A stretch of DNA of 64,000 bases. It comes from Halioglobus sp. (GTDB lineage: Bacteria > Pseudomonadota > Gammaproteobacteria > Pseudomonadales > Halieaceae). The translations under genes and the position numbers were made by a program. The notes beneath the pieces were generated by a model. The model had not been told where the DNA came from and made no database searches. It saw only the letters and a program-made list of their open reading frames with translations. The stretch is taken from contig PABK01000033.1 of NCBI GenBank assembly GCA_002699145.1, positions 41,902-105,901 on the forward strand. The letters run 5' to 3'. Shown in pieces: positions 32,264 to 43,069 of this stretch. Position 1 is the stretch's first letter. Each line of letters begins with the position of its first letter.

Positions 32264-32304
32264 GCCGGCCTCGTGCAGCCTGATTCAGGCGGCCTATTAT
32301 AGGG

Positions 32305-33225
32305 CTATCGACGCCAGCTTGCGCTGTATTCTTGCCATTCCCCGGCGCTCATGGCGAAAACTCCCGCACCGCCGTGCTCAAACTCTATCCAGGTGAAGGG
32401 CACGCGTGGATAGGCCAACTCCAGCGCCGGCCAGCTGTGCCCCACTTCCAGGATGAGCAGGCCATGCGGCTCAAGGTGGTCGCCGGCCGCGGCGAGGATG
32501 CGCCGGGTCAGGTCCAGGCCGTCCTCCCCGGAGCCCAGTGACAGCTCCGGCTCGGCATAAAACTCCGCGGGCATGGCCGCCAGGTCACCGGCGTTGACGT
32601 AGGGCGGGTTGCACAGCACGAGGTCGTAGCGACGCCCGCCCAGCGCGCTGAACAGGTCCGACTGCTGGATTTCCACACGCCCGGACACGCCCAGCAGCTG
32701 CGCATTCTCGCGCGCCAGCGCCAGGGCGTCGTCGTCGAGGTCGACGAGGTCGACGCGCGCCTGGGGATGGTAGTGGGCGGTGGCCAGGCCGATGGCGCCA
32801 CCGCCGCAGCACAGGTCCAGCACGCGCGCCGGCGCCGGCCCGCCGTACCAGGGCTGGAATTCATTGACGATGAGCTCGCCGATGGGCGAGCGCGGCACGA
32901 TGGCGCGCGCGTCACAGCGCAGTTCCAGCCCGGCAAACCACGCCCTGCCCAGCAGGTAGGGCAGCGGCACCCGTTCCTCGATGCGTCGCCGCAGCAGCGC
33001 CTGCACACGCTGCCAGCCCGCGCCGTCCAGTGGCAGCGACAGCACCGTGTCGTCCGAGTGCGCGGGCAATCGCAGCGCGTGCAGCACCAGCTGCACCGCC
33101 TCGTCCCAGGCGTTGTCGGTGCCGTGCCCGAAGTGCAGGCCCGCGGCCGCCAGCGCGTCATTGCAGTACTGCAGCGCCGCGCCCAGTGTGGCCGGGGCGC
33201 CCTGTTTACCGTTACTCACATCCAT
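32305..33225 (-). CDS. prmB: ribosomal protein L3 glutamine methyltransferase PrmB
   Basis: 306 residues from the ATG giving [11 protein letters not shown]. It methylates Gln of ribosomal protein L3 with SAM. The SAM site is [16 protein letters not shown], the substrate motif NPPY is in [13 protein letters not shown], and the N-terminal helical domain ends with [22 protein letters not shown], shared with PrmB/PrmC. PrmB rather than PrmC is supported by CCGGGA and the [14 protein letters not shown] segment. It is upstream of aroC, in the order also seen in other gammaproteobacteria. Confidence 0.92.
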   Translation of the reverse strand: MDVSNGKQGAPATLGAALQYCNDALAAAGLHFGHGTDNAWDEAVQLVLHALRLPAHSDDTVLSLPLDGAGWQRVQALLRRRIEERVPLPYLLGRAWFAGLELRCDARAIVPRSPIGELIVNEFQPWYGGPAPARVLDLCCGGGAIGLATAHYHPQARVDLVDLDDDALALARENAQLLGVSGRVEIQQSDLFSALGGRRYDLVLCNPPYVNAGDLAAMPAEFYAEPELSLGSGEDGLDLTRRILAAAGDHLEPHGLLILEVGHSWPALELAYPRVPFTWIEFEHGGAGVFAMSAGEWQEYSASWRR

Positions 33226-33362
33226 GGCGCCAGTGTAACGGATGCGCGGCGGCCACTGAAAATACGCGGTCGATGCGCCCCCCGTCCTGTTTGCCATGCC
33301 CAGCACGGGTTGCTACTATCCTCGGCCGTTTGCGCGGCGGCCGCGACAGAGGAGAGCAGGCT

Positions 33363-33932
33363 TTGGCAGATAACAGCTTGGACAAGAGCCTGGAAGACAG
33401 CTGGGCCAACATTATCGAGTCGATCGGTGAAGACCTGTCGCGCCCGGGCTTGCTCGACACCCCCAAACGCGCCGCCAGCGCCTTCCAGTTCCTCACCCGC
33501 GGCTACCAGCAGTCCGTCGACGAGGTGGTCAACGAGGCACTCTTTCCCTCCGACTCCAGCGAGATGGTGCTGGTGCAGGACGTCGAATTGTACAGCCTGT
33601 GCGAGCATCACCTGCTGCCGTTCATCGGCAAGTGCCACGTCGCCTATATTCCCACCGGCAAGGTGCTGGGGCTGTCCAAGGTGGCGCGTATCGTCGACGT
33701 GTTCGCCCGGCGCCTGCAGATCCAGGAAGCGCTGACCACGCAGATTGCGCAGACTATCATGGACGTGACCAACGCCCAGGGCGTGGGCGTCATCATCGAG
33801 GCGCAGCACATGTGCATGATGATGCGCGGCGTGGAAAAGCAGAATTCGCTGATGAAAACCTCGGCCATGCTCGGCACTTTCCGCAGCGACCAGAAGACTC
33901 GCGACGAGTTCCTCTCCCTGCTGCAGATGTAA
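33363..33932 (+). CDS. folE: GTP cyclohydrolase I
   Basis: 189 residues from a TTG start with GAGGAGAGC just upstream; this is the first initiation codon before the conserved region. It makes 7,8-dihydroneopterin triphosphate from GTP for folate synthesis. Zinc ligands and active-site residues: [22 protein letters not shown], and the later [17 protein letters not shown], with the second Cys. The N-terminal [17 protein letters not shown] and the final DEFLSLL are normal for this family. Confidence 0.95.
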   Translation: MADNSLDKSLEDSWANIIESIGEDLSRPGLLDTPKRAASAFQFLTRGYQQSVDEVVNEALFPSDSSEMVLVQDVELYSLCEHHLLPFIGKCHVAYIPTGKVLGLSKVARIVDVFARRLQIQEALTTQIAQTIMDVTNAQGVGVIIEAQHMCMMMRGVEKQNSLMKTSAMLGTFRSDQKTRDEFLSLLQM

Positions 33933-33954
33933 CGCCGCCGCGGGCGCGAAGGCC

Positions 33955-34515
33955 CTACTGCGGATCTACCGCCAGCAACTCCACATGCAGATACTGTCGC
34001 TGTGCGGTGCGCGCGGCGGTGTAGACCACCAGGCGCAAGTCCTCACCTGCCTCCGCGTGCCGGTACACGCGATAGTGCTGGAACTCCGCGAGCCCGTACA
34101 ACACCCGCTGGCCGAACACGCGGTTGGCCCAGATGGAGCCTGAGCCGCAGGCGCGGCCGTCGCAGCTGAACAGCTGCTGCGCACCCTCCTGTTCCACCCG
34201 TTGCAACAGTGTGCGCATCACTTCCTCTGAGGTGAAACCGTCGACAATCTGCCAGGTGTAGCGCGTGAGCTCCCCGGACAGGCGCACACTGGATTTGAAC
34301 TGCCACAGGCCGCTGATTTTCTGCAGCGCGCCCAGGCCCAACTCGTGGTCCACCACACGCTGCCGGCTGAAACCGACCTGTTGCGCGTGGGGAAACTCGT
34401 CCACCGCCTGTAACTCCTGCAGCAACGATGGTGATTGCTGCGCGGCCGCCGCGGCCGCCGATAGCAGCGCGAGCAACGCCAGCACACGCCAGAGACTGAC
34501 ATCACGCGCATTCAT
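33955..34515 (-). CDS. DUF4892-family exported protein
   Basis: 186 residues with a signal peptide (SLWRVLALLALLSAAAAAAQQ). The region FPHAQQVGFSRQRVVDHELGLGALQKI and the CSCDGRACGSGSIWANRVFGQRVLYG-like stretch (two cysteines flanking GRA) match what I recall of DUF4892, a family in Pseudomonas and relatives of unknown function, some with OmpA-like domains. It overlaps the upstream alpha/beta hydrolase stop (ATGA). Periplasmic location is predicted. Confidence 0.7.
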   Translation of the reverse strand: MNARDVSLWRVLALLALLSAAAAAAQQSPSLLQELQAVDEFPHAQQVGFSRQRVVDHELGLGALQKISGLWQFKSSVRLSGELTRYTWQIVDGFTSEEVMRTLLQRVEQEGAQQLFSCDGRACGSGSIWANRVFGQRVLYGLAEFQHYRVYRHAEAGEDLRLVVYTAARTAQRQYLHVELLAVDPQ

Positions 34516-35390
34516 CCGGCTGCCCCCTGTGCCGCGGTCATAAACTCGAGCACATGGCGCGCCACCTCCGCCGCCTGCGCTTCCATGTGGAAATGATGTC
34601 CACCGGGCACCTCTGCGACCTGCAGGCTGGCGATGTGGCGGCGGGCGTGCTCCTGCATCCAGCGCCCGGGCGATGACTCGTCGCCGGCGGCCAGCAGCAA
34701 CAGCGTGGGCATGTCCAGGGCCTGTAGCACGGCCTCGATCTGCGCCTCGGACAGCTTGACCGGCGAGGCGCCGTGCAGGCGCGCATCCGTCGTCCAGCAC
34801 TGCCCGCCGGCACAGGCGCGCAGGCTGCGCGGCACCAGCAACGCGGCGGCGTCCTCGCCGAGACCGCGCGCGGTGCGCGTGGCGATGGCCTGGCCGGTAT
34901 CGGCGAAGACCCGCGCCTGGCGCGCCAGCAGCGCCACCTTGTCGCGCAGGGCGCGGCGCATCTGGCGCGGAAACTCCTCCTGTGGAAGCGCCTGGGGCGA
35001 CACCGCGTCGAGCAGCACCAGCTGCTGCACGCGCTCGGGAAACGCCGACGCGAGCAGGGTCGATATGATGGCGCCGCGGGAGTGGCCCAGCAGGCAGAAA
35101 CTGTCCCAGCCCAGGGCGTCCGCCACACCGAGGATTTCCGGCAGGTCATCCCAGATCTGGTAGCTGGCGTCGGCGGAGCGGTGCGCGCTACGGCCCTGCC
35201 CGGGCAGGTCCAGCGCCACCACCTCACAGCCCTGCAACAGGGGGCCTAGAACGGCAAAGCTCGCCGCGTTGTCCAGCCAGCCGTGCAGGGCCAGTAGCGG
35301 GCAGCCGCCGGGCTCACCCCAGGACAGCCCCGCCAGTTCCAGCCCGTTGACCGTCCAGCGCATCTCGCGCCCCTGCCCCGCCACACTCAT
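34512..35390 (-). CDS. alpha/beta hydrolase
   Basis: 292 residues from the ATG giving MSVAGQGREMRW. Fold signatures: LLALHGWLDNAASF (oxyanion His-Gly), VVALDLPGQGRSAHRS, LLGHSRGAIISTLLASAFPERV with nucleophile Ser in GHSRG, a late Asp in LLLAAGDESSPG and the catalytic His in VPGGHHFHME. This resembles esterases of the YbfF/epoxide hydrolase-like type. The substrate is unknown. It is located between sixA and the DUF4892 gene; all three overlap by a few bases, so they share a transcript. Confidence 0.82.
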   Translation of the reverse strand: MSVAGQGREMRWTVNGLELAGLSWGEPGGCPLLALHGWLDNAASFAVLGPLLQGCEVVALDLPGQGRSAHRSADASYQIWDDLPEILGVADALGWDSFCLLGHSRGAIISTLLASAFPERVQQLVLLDAVSPQALPQEEFPRQMRRALRDKVALLARQARVFADTGQAIATRTARGLGEDAAALLVPRSLRACAGGQCWTTDARLHGASPVKLSEAQIEAVLQALDMPTLLLLAAGDESSPGRWMQEHARRHIASLQVAEVPGGHHFHMEAQAAEVARHVLEFMTAAQGAAG

Positions 35391-35890
35391 CGCGCCACCT
35401 CGTAGGCAGGCGGCAGGGCCCAGAACTGCAGGGAGCCGCAGCCGGGGGCCACGCAATGCAAGGACAGGGTTAGCAGCGCGCCGGGACTGAGCCCCGGCGC
35501 CAGGCCAGGCTCACCGAGGTAGTGGTCCGCCAGTTGCGACACCAGCGGCTGGTGCGACACCAGCAGGCAGTGCTGCGCGGGCGCTTCCGCTTCGCTCTCC
35601 TGGAGCGCGAGGGCCTCGTCCACCTGGAGCGATGTAGCGCCCGGGGCCAGGGCGTCCAGCGGGCGCGCCTCGACCTGCAGGTGTTGCGCGACTATCTGGG
35701 CGGTAGCGCGGGTGCGCTCCCAGGGACTGTGCAGGACCCGCTGTGGCAACGCCAGCGCGCGGGAGCGACACGCCGCGACCAGCACCGGGGCCGCGCGCTC
35801 GATGTCCGTCACCCCGCGCGAGGTGAGGCGGCGTTCGCGGTCGGCGGCGGCCGGCCCCGCTTCTCCGTGTCTGAGAATGGTGACGATCAT
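35387..35890 (-). CDS. sixA: phosphohistidine phosphatase SixA
   Basis: 167 residues with the histidine phosphatase motif LRHGEAGP (RHG at the N-terminus), the SPWERTRATAQI second Arg region and a late catalytic His in LLVSHQPLVSQLADH. E. coli SixA dephosphorylates the HPt domain of ArcB and acts on the nitrogen PTS. The last ~25 residues (Pro/Ala-rich) are outside the core. It is upstream of the alpha/beta hydrolase and overlaps it by four bases. Confidence 0.9.
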   Translation of the reverse strand: MIVTILRHGEAGPAAADRERRLTSRGVTDIERAAPVLVAACRSRALALPQRVLHSPWERTRATAQIVAQHLQVEARPLDALAPGATSLQVDEALALQESEAEAPAQHCLLVSHQPLVSQLADHYLGEPGLAPGLSPGALLTLSLHCVAPGCGSLQFWALPPAYEVAR

Positions 35891-35959
35891 GGGCGCGGCT
35901 GGCCTGACGAGGTAGCTGACATCCCCGCTATGGTAACACTCCCGGCGCGGGGTAACCCG

Positions 35960-37894
35960 TCAGCCGTCGCTCATCTGCAGTAATAGCGCGTTGAGCTTGC
36001 CGACGAAGGCCGCCGGATCCTCCAGTTGCCCACCCTCGGCCAGGGTGGCCTGGTCCAGCACGACGCTGGACAGGTCGGCGAAGCGCTCCTCGTCCTGTTC
36101 ACTATCGAGCATCCTGCACAGCGGGTGCTCGGGATTGATCTCCAGGATGGGCTTGCTCTCCGGCACCGCCTGCCCGGCGGCTTCCATGATGCGCCGCATC
36201 TGCGAGCCCATGTCGTGCTCGCCCACCACGAGGCAGGCGGCGGAGTCGGTGAGCCGGGCGGTGGCGCGGACCTCGCTGACACGGCTTTCCAGCGCCTTGC
36301 CCATGCGCTCGACCAGGGCCTCGGACTCCTTCTGCAGCTTCTCCTGCTCGGCTTTCTCCTCCTCGGAGTCGGTGGCCAGGTCCAGCGCGCCGCGGGCGAC
36401 ATCCTGGAAGGGCTTGCCATCGAACTCGCGCAGGTGGTTCATCAGCCAGTCGTCAACGCGGTCGCTCAGCAGCAGTACCTCAATGCCCTTCTTGCGGAAC
36501 ACCTCCAGGTGCGGACTGTGCCGTGCGGTATTGAAGTTCTCCGCCACGACGTAATAGATTTTCTCCTGGCCGTCCTGCATTCGTCCAACATAATCGGCCA
36601 GGGACTGGTCCTGCGCCTCCTTGTCAGTGTGGGTGGTGGCGAAGCGTAGCAGGCCGGCGATTTTCTCCTGGTTGGAGATATCCTCCGCGGGCCCCTCCTT
36701 GAGCACCGGGCCGAATTCGCGCCAGAACGTGGCGTACTGTTCCGGCTCTTTCTTCGCCATTTTGTCCAGCATATCCAGCACGCGCTTGGTCAGGGCGCCG
36801 CGCATGGAATCCACCGCCGGGTCCTGTTGCAGGATCTCCCGGGATACGTTCAGCGACAGGTCATTGGAGTCCACCACGCCCCTGACGAAGCGCAGGTACA
36901 GCGGCAGGAACTGCTCCGCGTCGTCCATGATGAAGGTCCGCTGCACATAGAGTTTCAGGCCGCGCGCCATGTCGCGGTTCCACAGATCGAAGGGTGCCCG
37001 GCCAGGAATATAGAGCAGGCTGGTGTATTCCAGTTTGCCCTCCACCTTGTTGTGGCTCCAGGTCAGCGGGTCGTCGAAATCGTGGGAGACGTGCTTGTAG
37101 AAGGCCTTGTACTCATCCTCGCTGACCTCGGAACGGCTGCGCGTCCACAGAGCCGTTGCATCATTGATCGCCTCGAACTCGGGTACGGCGGCGCTCTCTT
37201 CCGCGGCTGCTTCATCGCCGTCCTCTCCCGCGGCCGGCGGCGCCGGGGGTTTGGCCATCATCACCGGCACCGAGATGTGATCGGAGTACTTCTTGATGAC
37301 ACTGCGCACGCGCCAGTCGTCGGCGAACTCCTTGCAGTCGTCCTTGAGGTAGAGGGTGACGCTGGTGCCGCGCTGTTCTCGCGGCTTTGCCTCGACGGAA
37401 AACTCGGACTCGCCGTGGCTCTCCCACAACACGCCCTCGTCGGCCTCCTCACCGGCCTTGCGCGTGTGCACTTCCACGCGGTCGGCGACGATGAAAGACG
37501 AGTAGAAGCCGACGCCGAACTGGCCGATCAACTGCGAGTCTTTCTGCTGGTCGCCGGTGAGGCTCTCCAGGAAGGCCGCGGTGCCGGACTTGGCGATAGT
37601 GCCGAGATGCTCGACCACCTCGTCACGGTTCATGCCGATACCGTTGTCGCTGATACTGATGGTGCCGGCGTCCTTGTCCACGTCGACGCGGATCTCGAAG
37701 TCGCCCTGGCCCTCGAGCAGGCCATCGTCGGACAAGGCCGCGAAACGCAGCTTGTCGATAGCGTCGGACGCGTTGGAAATTAGCTCGCGCAGGAAAATTT
37801 CGCGGTTGCTGTACAGGGAGTGGATCATCAGGTGAAGCAATTGCTTCGCCTCGGTCTGGAAGCCGAGGGTCTCTTTCTTGATTTCAGCGGTCAT
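35960..37894 (-). CDS. htpG: molecular chaperone HtpG (Hsp90)
   Basis: 644 residues from the ATG giving [20 protein letters not shown] with GGAAGG upstream; the track start is 35 codons too early. It is a dimeric ATP-driven chaperone. The GHKL ATPase domain has [28 protein letters not shown] and [15 protein letters not shown]. The middle domain includes the [28 protein letters not shown] segment and the catalytic-loop [12 protein letters not shown]. An acidic, Ala-rich linker near residue 225-245 is seen. A heat-shock-type promoter is upstream (37959-37987). Confidence 0.97.
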   Translation of the reverse strand: MTAEIKKETLGFQTEAKQLLHLMIHSLYSNREIFLRELISNASDAIDKLRFAALSDDGLLEGQGDFEIRVDVDKDAGTISISDNGIGMNRDEVVEHLGTIAKSGTAAFLESLTGDQQKDSQLIGQFGVGFYSSFIVADRVEVHTRKAGEEADEGVLWESHGESEFSVEAKPREQRGTSVTLYLKDDCKEFADDWRVRSVIKKYSDHISVPVMMAKPPAPPAAGEDGDEAAAEESAAVPEFEAINDATALWTRSRSEVSEDEYKAFYKHVSHDFDDPLTWSHNKVEGKLEYTSLLYIPGRAPFDLWNRDMARGLKLYVQRTFIMDDAEQFLPLYLRFVRGVVDSNDLSLNVSREILQQDPAVDSMRGALTKRVLDMLDKMAKKEPEQYATFWREFGPVLKEGPAEDISNQEKIAGLLRFATTHTDKEAQDQSLADYVGRMQDGQEKIYYVVAENFNTARHSPHLEVFRKKGIEVLLLSDRVDDWLMNHLREFDGKPFQDVARGALDLATDSEEEKAEQEKLQKESEALVERMGKALESRVSEVRATARLTDSAACLVVGEHDMGSQMRRIMEAAGQAVPESKPILEINPEHPLCRMLDSEQDEERFADLSSVVLDQATLAEGGQLEDPAAFVGKLNALLLQMSDG

Positions 37895-37958
37895 GTGAGA
37901 ACCTTCCCGTAAGTTGTTGTTTATTAATTGCTTTTGGCAATGAATGGAGTAACGGGAG

Positions 37959-37987
37959 ATATGGGGTCCGCGGACGGGAATTTCAAG
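37959..37987 (-). promoter_or_regulatory. sigma-32 (heat-shock) promoter of htpG
   Basis: On the minus strand CTTGAAA, 14 bases and CCCCATAT match the sigma-32 consensus (CTTGAAA / CCCCATnT) in both boxes and spacing. It is about 65 bp upstream of the htpG ATG and on the correct strand. Confidence 0.85.
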
Positions 37988-38081
37988 GCCGGAAGCCAAA
38001 ACCCACGCGCCGACGCGTCGTTGCCAGCCCCGCTACCCGGCTGCAACCGTGCAACGGCGACCAGCCGCCAGGCCTCGCCCA

Positions 38082-38110
38082 GAAAAAAAAAGGCCCGCGA
38101 AAGCGGGCCT
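38082..38110 (-). terminator. intrinsic terminator after sucD
   Basis: GGCCCGC and GCGGGCC enclose a 4-base loop; on the minus strand a run of nine T follows (A-run at 38083-38091). It lies 22 bp beyond the sucD stop, so it ends the sdh-suc transcript. Confidence 0.9.
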
Positions 38111-38131
38111 GTCCTGCAGCACAGCGCGACG

Positions 38132-39003
<872 letters not shown>

Positions 39004-39004
<1 letters not shown>

Positions 39005-40173
39005 TACGCCGCGCCTCCCGCTGCTTTAACTGCCTGCTGGGCAGCGTCTGTGAGGCTGGTGGCCGCGATAATGTTGAGCCCGCTGTCAGCCAGTACTTTT
39101 TGTCCCAGTTCCGCGTTGTTGCCTTCCAGGCGCACCACCACGGGCACCTCCACGCCGATCTCCTCCACCGCGCCGATCACGCCTTCGGCGATCAGGTCAC
39201 AGCGCACGATGCCACCGAAAATATTGATCAGCACCGCTTTCACATTGTCATCGGAAAGGATGATCTTGAACGCCTCGGAAACGCGCTCCTTGGTTGCGCC
39301 GCCCCCCACGTCGAGGAAGTTGGCGGGGAAGCCGCCGTGCAGGGCGACGATATCCATGGTGCCCATGGCCAGGCCCGCGCCGTTGACCATACAGCCGATA
39401 TTGCCGTCCAGGGCGACGTAGTTCAGTTCCCACTGCGCCGCGTGCGCCTCGCGCTCGTCTTCCTGCGAGGGGTCGTGCATGTCCGCCAGGCCTTTCTGCC
39501 GGTACAGGGCGTTGCCGTCCACGCCAATTTTCGCATCCAGGCAGTGCAGGTTGCCCTGGTCGGTGATGACCAGCGGGTTGATTTCGATCAGCGCCAGGTC
39601 CTTTTCCATGAACATCTGCGCCAGGCCCATGAAGATTTTCACGAACTGCTTGATCTGATCGCCGGACAGCCCGAGCTTGAACGCCAGTTCACGGCCCTGG
39701 TAGGGCTGCGGCCCGACCAGCGGATCGATGGTAGCGCGCAGGATTTTCTCCGGGGTTTCCTCGGCCACCTTCTCGATCTCGACTCCACCCTCGGTGGAGG
39801 CCATGAACACGATGCGGCGCGAGGAGCGGTCCACCACGGCGCCCAGGTACAGTTCCTCGGCGATATCGGTGCAGGACTCCACCAGGATCTTGCTCACCGG
39901 CTGGCCGTTCTCGTCGGTCTGGTAGGTCACGAGATTCTTGCCCAGCCACTGCTCGGCAAACTCGCGAATCTCTTCCTTGGACTTGACCAGTTTTACGCCA
40001 CCGGCCTTGCCCCGGCCCCCGGCGTGCACCTGGGCCTTGACCACCCACATATCGCCGCCGATCTTGCTCGCAGCCTCTGCCGCTTCCTGGGGGTTGTCGA
40101 CGGCGAAACCCTTGGAGACCGGCAGGCCGTAGTCGGCAAACAGCTGCTTGCCCTGATACTCATGCAGATTCAT
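39004..40173 (-). CDS. sucC: succinate-CoA ligase subunit beta
   Basis: 389 residues with the N-terminal ATP-grasp fold ([41 protein letters not shown]) and [37 protein letters not shown], and [12 protein letters not shown], all invariant in the family. It determines the nucleotide specificity and forms the alpha/beta complex with SucD. It is separated from lpd by about 120 bp with a stem-loop, so it may have some expression of its own. Confidence 0.97.
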
Positions 40174-40244
40174 GTGTCATCCTGTTTCTGGTTACTGCTC
40201 TGGTTGATTCGGGCGCCGCAGCTGCGTTTGCGCTGCCCTGTGAA

Positions 40245-40287
40245 GCCCGCGAACGACGACGCCGCTTGTCGTCCCCCGCTCGCGGGC
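40245..40287 (-). other. stem-loop between lpd and sucC
   Basis: GCCCGCG (40245) pairs with CGCGGGC (40281), and inside it GACGAC pairs with GTCGTC, giving an interrupted hairpin. No T-run follows, so it may be an attenuator or an RNA processing or stability element rather than a terminator. Confidence 0.45.
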
Positions 40288-40292
40288 GCATT

Positions 40293-41744
<1,452 letters not shown>

Positions 41745-41806
41745 TCACACTTTGAATTAGCGGGGCCGGCTGCGCCGACCCCCTGGCCTGCCCGCGTCGC
41801 CCCGCG

Positions 41807-43054
41807 TTACAGCTGCAACAGTATCCGCGCCGGATCCTCGATCAGATCCTTGATCGCCACCAAAAACTGCACCGCGGTCTTGCCATCGATCAGCCTGTGG
41901 TCGTAGGACAGCGCCAGGAACATCATCGGCTGGATGACGACCTCGCCGTTCACCGCCATGGGCCGCTCCTGGATCTTGTGCATGCCGAGAATACCGGTCT
42001 GGGGCGGGTTGAGTATCGGTGTCGACAGCAGTGAGCCGAACACCCCGCCGTTGGTCACGGTAAAAGTGCCGCCGCTGATATCGTCGATGGTCAGCTTGTT
42101 GTCACGGGCGCGCTGGCCCAGGTCGGCAACCGCCGCCTCGACGTCCGCCAGGCTCATGAAATCCGCATCGCGCAGCACCGGCACAACCAGGCCGTTCTCC
42201 GTCGACACCGCGACGCCGATGTCCTGGTAGCCGTGATAGACGATATCGTTGCCGTCAATGGACGCGTTGACCGCGGGATAGCGCTTCAGCGCCTCGCAGG
42301 CGGCCTTGACGAAAAACCCCATGAAGCCGAGCCGGGTGCCGTTGTGGGTCTTCTCGAACTGGTCGCGGTACTTGCTGCGCAGCGCCATGACCGGCGCCAT
42401 GTTCACCTCGTTGAAGGTGGTGAGCATGGCCGTTTCCTGCGTTGCGTGCAGCAGGCGCTCGGCGATGCGCGCACGCATCCTGGTCATGGGCACACGCTTT
42501 TCCACGCGTTCGCTGGACGGCCCCGGAGGAGCGTCCCCGCTGGCAGGTGTGGACGCGGCGGGCGCCGGCGCGGGCTTTTTCTCCGCTTGCGACCCGGCCT
42601 CTTTCATGTAGCGCAGGATATCTTCCTTGGTGATACGCCCGTTTTTTCCGCTGCCGGTAATTTTCGACACGTCCAGCTTGTGCTCGTCGACCAGCTGGCG
42701 CGCGGCCGGCCCGAGTTGGGGCGTTGTATCGCCTGCATCCCCTGCATCCCCTGCATCGTCCTGCTGCGGCTCGCCCGACGCCGCTGCTGCGGGCGCAGGC
42801 TCGCCGGCGGCGACCGCACCCGGCTCCAGCGTGGCCAGGAGCTGCTCGCTGGCAATGGTCTCGCCCTGGGCCGCGTGGATGGCGCTGATCACCCCGTCCT
42901 CGGGAGCGACGACTTCCAGCACCACCTTGTCGGTCTCGATCTCGACGATCAGTTCATCGCGGTTGACGGACTCGCCTTCCCCCTTGTGCCAGGCCGCCAC
43001 CTCGCCGTCGGCCACGGATTCCGGAAACACGGGCGCCTTGATTTCAATAGCCAT
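41807..43054 (-). CDS. sucB: 2-oxoglutarate dehydrogenase E2 (dihydrolipoamide succinyltransferase)
   Basis: 415 residues. An N-terminal lipoyl domain with the lipoyl-lysine in [12 protein letters not shown] (~residue 43), an Ala/Pro-rich linker (~78-107, with a [10 protein letters not shown] run encoded by a short direct repeat GGGGATGCA-type on the plus strand), a peripheral-subunit binding domain ([32 protein letters not shown]), another Ala/Pro linker, and the acyltransferase domain ending in [17 protein letters not shown] with the catalytic His (HRxxDG). It is part of the sucAB-lpd unit. Confidence 0.97.
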   Translation of the reverse strand: MAIEIKAPVFPESVADGEVAAWHKGEGESVNRDELIVEIETDKVVLEVVAPEDGVISAIHAAQGETIASEQLLATLEPGAVAAGEPAPAAAASGEPQQDDAGDAGDAGDTTPQLGPAARQLVDEHKLDVSKITGSGKNGRITKEDILRYMKEAGSQAEKKPAPAPAASTPASGDAPPGPSSERVEKRVPMTRMRARIAERLLHATQETAMLTTFNEVNMAPVMALRSKYRDQFEKTHNGTRLGFMGFFVKAACEALKRYPAVNASIDGNDIVYHGYQDIGVAVSTENGLVVPVLRDADFMSLADVEAAVADLGQRARDNKLTIDDISGGTFTVTNGGVFGSLLSTPILNPPQTGILGMHKIQERPMAVNGEVVIQPMMFLALSYDHRLIDGKTAVQFLVAIKDLIEDPARILLQL

Positions 43055-43069
43055 ACTGTCCCTACTTCG

